A stretch of DNA of 8,225 bases, from positions 1-8,225 of the forward strand of contig CANOUM010000064.1 in the NCBI GenBank assembly GCA_947570515.1, in the 5' to 3' direction. The DNA is from an uncultured Clostridia bacterium. Its GTDB lineage: Bacteria; Bacillota; Clostridia; Lachnospirales; Bianqueaceae. Below, piece after piece: positions 1 through 4,956 of the stretch (position 1 is the stretch's first letter; every line of letters begins with the position of its first letter). Under the pieces are notes generated by a model that did no database searches, was not told the origin of the DNA, and saw only the letters and a program-made list of their open reading frames with translations. A program made the position numbers and the translations under genes.

Positions 1-166
1 TGCCATGTGCAATTAAAAAATAATCTGCTAAAACAGAGATTTCATGGATATCTAATACCTTGATATCTTCGCCCTGTTTATCCTCCAGTGCGTCATAGGC
101 AGCTTTTGCCATTTTTCCGGATATTGCAATATCAGCTAAAAGTTCTTTTTTTGCTTTTTCGTCCAT
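1..166 (-). CDS. rsfS: Ribosomal silencing factor RsfS (partial, N-terminal 55 residues)
   Basis: RsfS (YbeB/Iojap family) binds ribosomal protein L14 on the 50S subunit and blocks subunit joining when nutrients are short. The visible part begins MDEKAKKELLADIA and contains VLDIHEISVLADYFLIAHG, which matches the family's conserved start-of-core segment (VLDI..vS.iaDYFVIasG). The reading frame is open to the window edge, so roughly half of the usual protein of about 110-120 residues is missing. The ATG at 166 is preceded by AGGAAGGA about seven bases upstream. It is the last visible gene of the minus-strand obgE-yhbY-nadD-yqeK cluster, 25 bases after the yqeK stop, an arrangement common in Firmicutes. 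The identification is firm from motif and context; nothing can be said about the C-terminus. Confidence 0.9.
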   Translation of the reverse strand, partial: MDEKAKKELLADIAISGKMAKAAYDALEDKQGEDIKVLDIHEISVLADYFLIAHG

Positions 167-191
167 TTTCTTTTCCTTCCTATTGTAAGTT

Positions 192-776
192 TTATGATTC
201 ATTTTCATAATATTGTAAGGCATCCAAGGTTAAAGGATGTATTTTTTTCTTTTTCATCCTAACATAATGAACCGTTTGTTGTAAAATTTGTCTTATCCCT
301 GCATCCAGATCGATAAAAAGACGTTCTCTGATAATTTCTAAGCCGGGAAAAGATTCACGTCCTGGTTCCGCAAAATCAGCTGCATAGATGATTTTTTCCA
401 GCTGAGACATTTGGGGCCTTGCCGTTGTATGATAACAAATGGCATGTATAACGCCTTCTGACATCATCGGATATCGCTTAGCCGCAATACTGGCGCCGGC
501 AAAAGCATGTAACACTGAAGAATACTCTAAGGAAAGCGACAAGGCTGGATACTCTTTTTGACATATTTCAAAAAGAAGCTGCGTATCCAGGTTTTTTGCA
601 TTATCATGCAATAAAGCGGCTAGAGAAGCTTCATATATATTGCTTCCCCAAATACGAGCCAATGCTACAGCGATCTCCTCTACTCCTAAGGTATGCTTTA
701 ATCGTTTGGGTTTTAACTGCTGAGAAAGCCATGCTAAAATATCACGTTTAAGCTCTCTGTATTCCTTATCGGTCAT
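192..776 (-). CDS. yqeK: HD-domain bis(5'-nucleosyl)-tetraphosphatase (symmetrical) YqeK
   Basis: YqeK-family HD hydrolases split diadenosine tetraphosphate (Ap4A) symmetrically into two ADP and so limit this stress-linked nucleotide in the cytoplasm. The 194-residue protein shows the metal-binding HD series in order: His28 (KHTLGVEEIA), His57-Asp58 (ALLHDNAK), His90 (VLHAFAGA), His116 (AICYHTTA) and Asp134 (IIYAADFAEPGR), the last being a YqeK hallmark. I place the start at the ATG at 776, not the in-frame TTG at 797. The ATG has AGAGGG eight bases upstream and begins MTDKEYRELK, while the TTG lies inside the end of nadD and has no better ribosome site. The gap to nadD is 14 bases, so the two are probably co-transcribed. 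No key residue is missing. The function is inferred from characterised YqeK homologues. Confidence 0.9.
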   Translation of the reverse strand: MTDKEYRELKRDILAWLSQQLKPKRLKHTLGVEEIAVALARIWGSNIYEASLAALLHDNAKNLDTQLLFEICQKEYPALSLSLEYSSVLHAFAGASIAAKRYPMMSEGVIHAICYHTTARPQMSQLEKIIYAADFAEPGRESFPGLEIIRERLFIDLDAGIRQILQQTVHYVRMKKKKIHPLTLDALQYYENES

Positions 777-790
777 ATCAGATTCCCTCT

Positions 791-1417
791 TTAACAATAA
801 AGTCCATGTTTTTCAATGTAAGTCTCTACCGCCTCTGGTAAAAGATACTTAATAGGTCTACCCTCAGAAACACGCTTACGAATATCACTGGAAGAAATGG
901 TGAGTGCCGGTACTTCCAGATAATGAAGCGTATTTTTATGACGATTCATGATGGCTTCAATTTGAGGAGCCGCCTGTTTTCGGCTATATCCCGGTCTGGT
1001 CGCTGCTACAAAATGACAGCTGGATAAAAGTAATTCAGGATCTTTCCAAGTTAAAATCTCTGAAAATGCATCTGCTCCTGTAATGAAATAGATATCGGTT
1101 TCCGGATTCATCTTTTTAAGTTGTTGAATCGTATCAATCGTATAGGTATACCCCTGACGATCAATTTCAATACGCGAACAAAAAAACTGAGGATTGGTTT
1201 CTGTCGCGAGTAATGTCATCAAATAGCGATGCTCAGCTGCCGTTACGGTTTTTCCCGCCTTATGCGGCGGTTGACCGCTGGGAATAAATAAAACACGATC
1301 AATTTGATACTCATGCATAACTGCTTCTGCCGTTACCAAATGCCCATAATGAATTGGATCAAATGTTCCACCCATGACGGCAATTTTAGATTTATCTTTC
1401 TTTTCGGATTCTATCAT
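791..1417 (-). CDS. nadD: Nicotinate-mononucleotide adenylyltransferase NadD
   Basis: NadD transfers AMP from ATP to nicotinic acid mononucleotide, giving deamido-NAD, the step before NAD synthetase. The 208-residue protein has the nucleotidyltransferase fold signatures: GGTFDPIHYGH at residues 16-26 (nucleotide-binding HxGH), IPSGQPPHK at 45-53, ITGADAF at 112-118 and ISSSDIRKR at 174-182, equivalent to the family's ISSTxIR motif. Length is typical of the family. The ATG at 1417 overlaps the yhbY TGA by four bases (ATGA), a translational coupling arrangement that supports this start. A GGAG lies about eleven bases upstream. In Firmicutes nadD usually sits beside yhbY and yqeK, exactly as here. 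Nothing looks truncated. Confidence 0.96.
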   Translation of the reverse strand: MIESEKKDKSKIAVMGGTFDPIHYGHLVTAEAVMHEYQIDRVLFIPSGQPPHKAGKTVTAAEHRYLMTLLATETNPQFFCSRIEIDRQGYTYTIDTIQQLKKMNPETDIYFITGADAFSEILTWKDPELLLSSCHFVAATRPGYSRKQAAPQIEAIMNRHKNTLHYLEVPALTISSSDIRKRVSEGRPIKYLLPEAVETYIEKHGLYC

Positions 1418-1707
1418 TTTTGGGGAAGCTCCAGTTTGGGGTTGGCAGCAGCTCGATAAATAGAAAATTTGTGTCCGATCACTAGGACGGGATCACTATG
1501 TGTTCTGGAGGTTACTTTCTCACAAACAGAACGCACATCCTCTTCACAAATTTTTAGAACTGTTACCTTAATGAGTTCTCTTGCCTCTAAAGCTTCATCA
1601 ATGGCTTGTACCAATTCTGGGGTGATTCCAGATTTCCCTACTTGAAAAATAGGCTCCAGATCATGCACTAATTTTCTTAAATAGGCTCTTTGTTTTGGTG
1701 TAATCAT
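1414..1707 (-). CDS. yhbY: CRM-domain RNA-binding protein YhbY
   Basis: A 97-residue single-domain CRM (YhbY-type) protein. E. coli YhbY associates with pre-50S ribosomal particles, so a role in large-subunit assembly is the usual inference. The protein opens MITPKQRAYLRKLVHDLEPI and carries the conserved GxxG RNA-binding loop as GKSG at residues 24-27, followed by ITPELVQAIDEALEARELIKV, a strongly conserved family segment. Length matches the family (about 95-100). The ATG at 1707 has GGAG seven bases upstream. The gene lies 14 bases after obgE and overlaps nadD by four bases, so the three are very likely one transcript. The family is certain, the biochemical role less so. Confidence 0.94.
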   Translation of the reverse strand: MITPKQRAYLRKLVHDLEPIFQVGKSGITPELVQAIDEALEARELIKVTVLKICEEDVRSVCEKVTSRTHSDPVLVIGHKFSIYRAAANPKLELPQK

Positions 1708-1721
1708 ATTTAGCTCCTTAA

Positions 1722-3005
1722 TTAACGATAATATTCAAAAGCAATACCGCCTACTTGAACGGTATCTCCTTCTTCTATGCCTAACTCTTCTAATCTTGCA
1801 ATAATACCTCGTTCACGCATAAACTTTTGAAAGAAATCAAATCCTTTTTCTGATTCTAAATTAGTATATCCGAGCATTTTCTCGATGGGAACACCTGTGA
1901 TTTCATAAACATGTGCCTCAATACACTCTACATAAATACCATCGCCTTCTTCAGGAGTGCCGGACTGCTCTACAAAGAACTCTCTTGGGAAGACCACCGG
2001 TTCTGTATCCATTGTATCTCGAATTTGAACTACTTTATTTAAAAGTTCTTTAATTCCTTGACCGGTAACTGCTGAAATAGGAAACAACTCATACTGATGC
2101 TCTGTACAATATTTCTGCAGTTCTTCATAATAAAGCTCAGAATCTGGCAGATCCATTTTGTTAGCAGCAATGACCTGCGGCAGTAAAGCCAGCTCCTGAC
2201 TATAAAGCTCCAGCTCTCGATTGATATTTTCTATATCTTCTACGGGATCTCTGCCATCTACACCGGCCGTATCAACCAAATGAATCAAGACACGAGTTCT
2301 CTCCAGATGCTTCAAAAACTCGTGACCAAGTCCTATGCCTTCTGCAGCACCATCGATCAGTCCCGGAATATCTGCAACAACTAGTGTTTTTCCATAGGAT
2401 AGATTCACAACGCCAAGATTAGGAACAATGGTTGTAAAAGGATAACTTGCAATCTTAGGTTTAGCATTTGATATGCGTGATAAAAAAGTGGATTTTCCGG
2501 CATTCGGATATCCAAGAAGTCCTACATCTGCTAAGACCTTTAATTCCAATTTAATTAAAAGTGCTTTTCCTTCTTGACCACGTTGGGCATATTGCGGAAT
2601 CTGCATTGTGGAAGTAGCGTAATGCTGATTTCCTTTTCCGCCCTTTCCACCCTTTAAAAGAACCTCCTGCTGTCCTTCATATGCCATATCAATAATCACA
2701 AGATTGCTTTCTGCTTCACGAATTACCGTGCCGACAGGTACTTCAATAATTAAATTTTCTCCTTTTTTTCCGGAACAATTATTGCCACTTCCATCTCTTC
2801 CGTTTTCTGCTTTAAAGGTTTTACGATTGCGAAAATCAGCTAACGTATTTAGGTTTTCTACGGCAACAAAAATAATGTCACCGCCCTTCCCGCCGTCTCC
2901 GCCATCAGGACCGCCGTTTGGTATATATTTTTCACGTCTAAAGGAAGCACAGCCATTGCCGCCTTTTCCGGACTGAATTAAAATTTTTGCTTCATCTACA
3001 AACAT
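1722..3005 (-). CDS. obgE: Obg-family GTPase ObgE/CgtA
   Basis: Obg is an essential ribosome-associated GTPase that binds the 50S subunit and ppGpp and links ribosome assembly to growth, stress and, in Bacillus, sporulation. From MFVDEAKI the protein has 427 residues, close to B. subtilis Obg. In order: the glycine-rich Obg fold (1-158, with GGPDGGDGGKGGD at 31-43), then the G domain with P-loop GYPNAGKS at 165-172, switch threonines at 191-192, DIPG at 212-215, NKMD at 282-285 and SAV at 311-313, then a C-terminal OCT domain (about 340-427). The frame extends upstream to a TTG at 3053, but that codon lies inside a terminator hairpin. The ATG at 3005, with AAGGA nine bases upstream, gives the canonical N-terminus; the ATG at 3011, two codons earlier, is also possible. 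It heads the yhbY-nadD-yqeK-rsfS run. Unlike B. subtilis, no spo0B lies between rpmA and obgE. Confidence 0.96.
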   Translation of the reverse strand: MFVDEAKILIQSGKGGNGCASFRREKYIPNGGPDGGDGGKGGDIIFVAVENLNTLADFRNRKTFKAENGRDGSGNNCSGKKGENLIIEVPVGTVIREAESNLVIIDMAYEGQQEVLLKGGKGGKGNQHYATSTMQIPQYAQRGQEGKALLIKLELKVLADVGLLGYPNAGKSTFLSRISNAKPKIASYPFTTIVPNLGVVNLSYGKTLVVADIPGLIDGAAEGIGLGHEFLKHLERTRVLIHLVDTAGVDGRDPVEDIENINRELELYSQELALLPQVIAANKMDLPDSELYYEELQKYCTEHQYELFPISAVTGQGIKELLNKVVQIRDTMDTEPVVFPREFFVEQSGTPEEGDGIYVECIEAHVYEITGVPIEKMLGYTNLESEKGFDFFQKFMRERGIIARLEELGIEEGDTVQVGGIAFEYYR

Positions 3006-3036
3006 GCTCATACTTCCTTTCCATATGCTTACTTTG

Positions 3037-3074
3037 AAAAAAACAGGCTTCAAATAACAATATTTGAAGCCTGT
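3037..3074 (-). terminator. Intrinsic terminator after rpmA, just upstream of obgE
   Basis: A perfect 14-bp inverted repeat (3061-3074 with 3043-3056) surrounds a four-base loop at 3057-3060. On the minus strand it is followed by an uninterrupted run of T (3042-3037, plus the last stem T). This is a textbook rho-independent terminator for the rplU-prp-rpmA transcript, lying about 50 bases past the rpmA stop. The stem ends only about 30 bases before the obgE start. Confidence 0.9.
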
Positions 3075-3122
3075 CAGTTGCTACTAAGATTCCCTTTAAT
3101 CAGGCTATCTATAGCGCTATTA

Positions 3123-3401
3123 TTAAGCAGGATAAACAGAAACTTGCTTCTTGTCTCGTCCTTTTCTTTCGAACTTGACTCTTCCATCGACTAAAGCAAA
3201 CAAAGTATCATCCTTACCAATCCCTACATTGATACCGGGATGAATACGAGTGCCTCTCTGACGATATAAAATATTGCCTGCTTTAACAACCTGACCATCT
3301 GCTCTTTTGGCGCCAAGACGCTTAGATTCAGAATCACGGCCGTTTTTGGTAGAACCTACGCCCTTTTTATGAGCAAACAGTTGAAGATTCATCATGAACA
3401 T
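3123..3401 (-). CDS. rpmA: 50S ribosomal protein L27 with cleavable N-terminal extension
   Basis: L27 reaches into the peptidyl-transferase centre with its N-terminal tail and helps place tRNA substrates. The 92-residue product contains the family core AHKKGVGSTKNGRDSESKRL and ends KKQVSVYPA. It begins MFMMNLQLF before the AHKKG that would be the mature N-terminus. This is the Firmicutes extension ending in LQxF-A that the Prp protease removes after Phe (here Phe9/Ala10); in Staphylococcus aureus the cut is essential. The likely protease gene is the next one upstream. The start at 3401 is chosen because AAGGAGGTG sits seven bases before it; internal ATGs at 3395 and 3392 would have poorer spacing and shorten the extension to seven or six residues. 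The gene lies 14 bases after the prp stop, which overlaps the ribosome site. Confidence 0.97.
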   Translation of the reverse strand: MFMMNLQLFAHKKGVGSTKNGRDSESKRLGAKRADGQVVKAGNILYRQRGTRIHPGINVGIGKDDTLFALVDGRVKFERKGRDKKQVSVYPA

Positions 3402-3415
3402 GAAAACGCACCTCC

Positions 3416-3766
3416 TTATTTTTGAGTAATCAATACATGAAGATACTGTGTTCCATATGTCTGTACAATTGATTCCAGTCCAAGAGCCAGAGAATTTAAT
3501 AATAAATTAGCCTCTCTATAATGGCTATCAGAAGCTGAGTCTGAATTGCGCAGCTCCGATACAATACAGGATAGATATCCTTCCTGCATTTTACAAATGG
3601 GCTGAAAAGCAGTAAATTTCTCAATTGAATTAATTGTGTTTAAAGCCAAGGCAGATACAGCAGAACAAATAATATCTTCTCCCTCTTCTGCATATCCGGC
3701 ATGTCCTTCAATTAAGAAACCATAATACTGATTGACTGAGTTTTGGAACAATTGCGCAGTGATCAT
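3416..3766 (-). CDS. prp: Ribosomal-processing cysteine protease Prp (YsxB)
   Basis: Prp is a small cysteine protease that trims the N-terminal extension of L27 in Firmicutes and related bacteria. The 116-residue protein carries the catalytic pair in the expected frame: His22 in IEGHAGYAEEGEDI and Cys34 in DIICSAVSAL, the same numbering as in characterised Prp. It sits between rplU and rpmA, its universal location, so protease and substrate are co-expressed. The ATG at 3766 lies nine bases after the rplU stop and has no convincing Shine-Dalgarno sequence; translation is probably coupled to rplU, which may keep Prp below L21 and L27 levels. That last point is inference. Length is typical. Confidence 0.95.
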   Translation of the reverse strand: MITAQLFQNSVNQYYGFLIEGHAGYAEEGEDIICSAVSALALNTINSIEKFTAFQPICKMQEGYLSCIVSELRNSDSASDSHYREANLLLNSLALGLESIVQTYGTQYLHVLITQK

Positions 3767-3775
3767 CCGACTGTA

Positions 3776-4087
3776 TTAAGCGTTGATCGTATTGATCTGT
3801 ACTTTGGTAAAATACTGTCTATGACCTGTTTTTTTGTGATAAGTCTTTTTAGACTTATACTTGTAAACATAGATTTTTTTACCGCGGCCTTCCGTGATTA
3901 CGGTAGCTTTTACACTAGCGCCGGCTACATAAGGGCTTCCGGTCTTGATATTGGACTCATCCGCAATCATTAAGACCTTGTCGAAATCATACGTTTCGCC
4001 TTCGATTAAGCCTAACTTTTCAACAGAGATAACGTCTCCTTCTTGTACCCGGTACTGCTTTCCACCTGTTTCAATAACAGCGTACAT
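3776..4087 (-). CDS. rplU: 50S ribosomal protein L21
   Basis: L21 is a beta-barrel protein of the large ribosomal subunit that binds 23S rRNA. The 103-residue product begins MYAVIETGGKQYRVQEGDVI and has the basic C-terminal signature KKTYHKKTGHRQYFTKVQI, both diagnostic. Length is that of the family. The ATG at 4087 has AGGAGG about seven bases upstream. It is first in the rplU-prp-rpmA operon, with a clear promoter about 80 bases upstream and a structured leader between them. Confidence 0.98.
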   Translation of the reverse strand: MYAVIETGGKQYRVQEGDVISVEKLGLIEGETYDFDKVLMIADESNIKTGSPYVAGASVKATVITEGRGKKIYVYKYKSKKTYHKKTGHRQYFTKVQINTINA

Positions 4088-4162
4088 CCGAGCACCTCCT
4101 TCTCATATAAACTCGCCGAATATGGTATCCATAAGGAATTTAAAACCTCTTCGTGCGGCAAC
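4088..4162 (-). ncRNA. Structured 5' leader of rplU, candidate L21 leader
   Basis: The transcript from the rplU promoter would carry about 75 untranslated bases. Within them GCCG (4159-4156) can pair with CGGC (4118-4115), closing a region that includes CACGAAGAGGT and a TATGG/CCATA hairpin (4133-4121, three-base loop). Firmicutes often have an autoregulatory 'L21 leader' RNA at this spot, and position and general layout fit. I cannot run a covariance model, so membership in that family is only probable. The stretch ends in the AGGAGG ribosome site of rplU. Confidence 0.45.
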
Positions 4163-4168
4163 TATTGG

Positions 4169-4197
4169 AGTGTATCATACAATTTTCTTAATGTCAA
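4169..4197 (-). promoter_or_regulatory. Sigma-A promoter of the rplU-prp-rpmA operon
   Basis: On the minus strand the -35 is TTGACA (4197-4192), the spacer is exactly 17 bases, and the -10 is TACACT (4174-4169) with a TGA just before it, giving an extended -10. Transcription should begin near 4162, about 75 bases before the rplU start. Confidence 0.85.
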
Positions 4198-4239
4198 GCA
4201 AAAGCCTTCATTTTTCCTGAATTTATCAGGCTTTTAAAG

Positions 4240-4287
4240 AAAAGAAAGGCTCTCATACCTTAAACGGGAAAATAGGTATGAGAGCTT
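4240..4287 (-). terminator. Intrinsic terminator of yneA
   Basis: A perfect 12-bp stem (4274-4285 with 4249-4260) with a 13-base loop lies about 35 bases after the yneA stop. On the minus strand it is followed by a T-rich tail (4248-4237, TTTCTTTTCTTT). It separates yneA from the rplU promoter downstream on the same strand. The opposite side has no T-run, so it looks one-directional. Confidence 0.75.
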
Positions 4288-4318
4288 CTCCCCCATATTT
4301 CAAAATAAATCAAATCTG

Positions 4319-4675
4319 CTAATTTTCAATAGGAGAATCATACGTATAAATGGGTAAGATCAAATATTCTCCGGACACCAGTTCGTCTGTTTTGATATGA
4401 TTGATCTTTCGCACTTCTTTTATATACTCCTGAATCGTCATATTAGACCGACAGTGTTTCTCAGCTAAATCCCATAAACTATCGCCCGGCTGTATGACAA
4501 CGCTTTGATATGTCTCTACTACCCAGTCTTCTGCTTTAGCAGGATTGCTGTGTGTAAGGGCTAATAGTATCAGTAGCAAAAAGATAATACCACAGAGAAA
4601 TAATACTAACTGACGATATTGACGATTCATTTTTCTTTGTCGAAGTGCACGCTGCTTGTAGATGCCGTAAACCAT
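4319..4675 (-). CDS. yneA: LysM-domain membrane protein, probable SOS cell-division suppressor YneA
   Basis: A 118-residue protein with a basic N-terminus (residues 1-21, rich in Arg and Lys), one hydrophobic membrane segment (about 22-42) and an extracellular LysM domain (about 55-111, with VVIQPGDSLWDLAEKH at its start). This is the layout of B. subtilis YneA, which is induced by DNA damage, delays septation and is encoded divergently from lexA exactly as here. The sequence shows only the architecture; the division-suppressor role is inferred from it and from the shared lexA control region. AAAGGAGG five bases before the ATG at 4675 fixes the start. The promoter upstream contains a LexA-box-like site in its spacer. 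A generic LysM cell-wall protein remains possible, but the position makes YneA much more likely. Confidence 0.8.
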   Translation of the reverse strand: MVYGIYKQRALRQRKMNRQYRQLVLFLCGIIFLLLILLALTHSNPAKAEDWVVETYQSVVIQPGDSLWDLAEKHCRSNMTIQEYIKEVRKINHIKTDELVSGEYLILPIYTYDSPIEN

Positions 4676-4698
4676 AAGATCCTCCTTTCTTCCGTCCT

Positions 4699-4712
4699 CG
4701 AAAAAGTGTTCT
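4699..4712. promoter_or_regulatory. Candidate LexA box downstream of the yneA promoter
   Basis: CGAAAAAGTGTTCT matches the Gram-positive LexA consensus CGAACRNRYGTTYG at 11 of its 13 defined positions, missing the C of the first half-site and the last G. It lies just inside the expected yneA transcript, where repressor could block elongation. It is weaker than the box at 4784-4797 and could be chance. Confidence 0.35.
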
Positions 4713-4729
4713 GCCGATTGGATGTTCTT

Positions 4730-4758
4730 ATCATAGCACGAACATTCTTTCTTGTCAA
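4730..4758 (-). promoter_or_regulatory. Sigma-A promoter of yneA
   Basis: Minus-strand TTGACA (4758-4753), a 17-base spacer and TATGAT (4735-4730) form a near-consensus promoter. Transcription should start near 4723, about 48 bases before the yneA ATG. A LexA-like site fills most of the spacer. Confidence 0.8.
4739..4752. promoter_or_regulatory. LexA box within the yneA promoter spacer
   Basis: Read on the minus strand this is AGAAAGAATGTTCG, matching 11 of 13 defined positions of CGAACRNRYGTTYG, with a full GTTCG half-site and a degenerate partner. Lying between the -35 and -10, bound LexA would exclude RNA polymerase from yneA. Confidence 0.55.
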
Positions 4759-4783
4759 GCGAAAGATCTAAAAAAATATTTTA

Positions 4784-4797
4784 CGAACGCTCGTTTG
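4784..4797. promoter_or_regulatory. LexA box overlapping the lexA -35
   Basis: CGAACGCTCGTTTG matches 12 of 13 defined positions of the Gram-positive LexA consensus when read on the minus strand (one mismatch, in a half-site). Its last three bases form part of the lexA -35 hexamer, the standard geometry for LexA autorepression. It also lies 26 bases upstream of the yneA -35, so it may help repress both genes. Confidence 0.85.
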
Positions 4798-4823
4798 ACA
4801 AGCTCTATTTTCCATGATATAAT
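4795..4823 (+). promoter_or_regulatory. Consensus sigma-A promoter of lexA
   Basis: TTGACA (4795-4800), a 17-base spacer and TATAAT (4818-4823), with TGA just before the -10, make a promoter that matches consensus at all twelve hexamer positions plus the extended -10. Transcription should begin near 4830, leaving a leader of about 127 bases before the lexA ATG. Such strength suits a gene held down by its own repressor. Confidence 0.9.
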
Positions 4824-4881
4824 AAGCGCAACTAGATGCAATTTGACTATTCAAGTACTTGTACTGCTGCGCTATGAGTTT

Positions 4882-4906
4882 ATAAGTTCACTTGCAGTGA
4901 ACTTAT
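4882..4906. repeat. 25-bp palindrome in the lexA leader
   Basis: Two perfect 11-base arms, ATAAGTTCACT (4882-4892) and AGTGAACTTAT (4896-4906), flank the three bases TGC. In RNA this is a tight 11-bp hairpin without a following T-run, so it is not a terminator. In DNA it could be an operator. Its right arm supplies the left half of the LexA-box core at 4899-4910. A smaller hairpin follows at 4907-4928. Confidence 0.8.
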
Positions 4907-4911
4907 GTTCA
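4898..4911. promoter_or_regulatory. Candidate second LexA box in the lexA leader
   Basis: TGAACTTATGTTCA has the complete core GAAC-N4-GTTC (4899-4910) and matches 10 of the 13 defined consensus positions. It lies about 70 bases into the lexA transcript and overlaps the right arm of the 25-bp palindrome. LexA genes in Bacillus often carry several boxes, so this could be a real secondary operator. Confidence 0.45.
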
Positions 4912-4928
4912 GTAAAACTTAACTGAAT
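4907..4928 (+). repeat. Second hairpin in the lexA leader
   Basis: TTCAGT (4908-4913) and ACTGAA (4922-4927) pair across an eight-base loop, with a possible closing G-T pair at 4907/4928. It follows the 25-bp palindrome directly and ends about ten bases before the lexA ribosome site. No T-run follows. Whether it has a function is unknown. Confidence 0.5.
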
Positions 4929-4956
4929 ATATACTAAATGAGGAGAGATTACTTAT

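Noticed and set aside
777..797. N-terminal extension of yqeK to a TTG at 797
   Set aside because: It overlaps the end of nadD; the AGAGGG ribosome site lies within the extension and serves the ATG at 776.
2704..2976. Plus-strand open frame opposite obgE
   Set aside because: It is the complement of the glycine-rich Obg domain, giving a Pro/Ser-rich translation; no ribosome site or family resemblance.
3006..3053. N-terminal extension of obgE to a TTG at 3053
   Set aside because: The TTG lies inside the terminator stem at 3043-3056 and the added residues are not part of the Obg family; the ATG at 3005 (or 3011) has a ribosome site and gives the canonical N-terminus.
3111..3120. 10-bp palindrome ATAGCGCTAT just after rpmA
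   Set aside because: Too short to form a stable hairpin, no T-run, and such palindromes are common by chance.
3743..4237. Plus-strand open frames opposite prp, rplU and its leader
   Set aside because: They are antisense shadows of conserved ribosomal genes with no recognisable product or upstream signals.
4843..4886. Possible second lexA promoter elements (TTGACT at 4843; TTGTAC with TATAAG at 4859-4886)
   Set aside because: TTGACT has no -10 at proper spacing, and TTGTAC matches the -35 at only three positions with a 16-base spacer, next to a perfect-consensus promoter.
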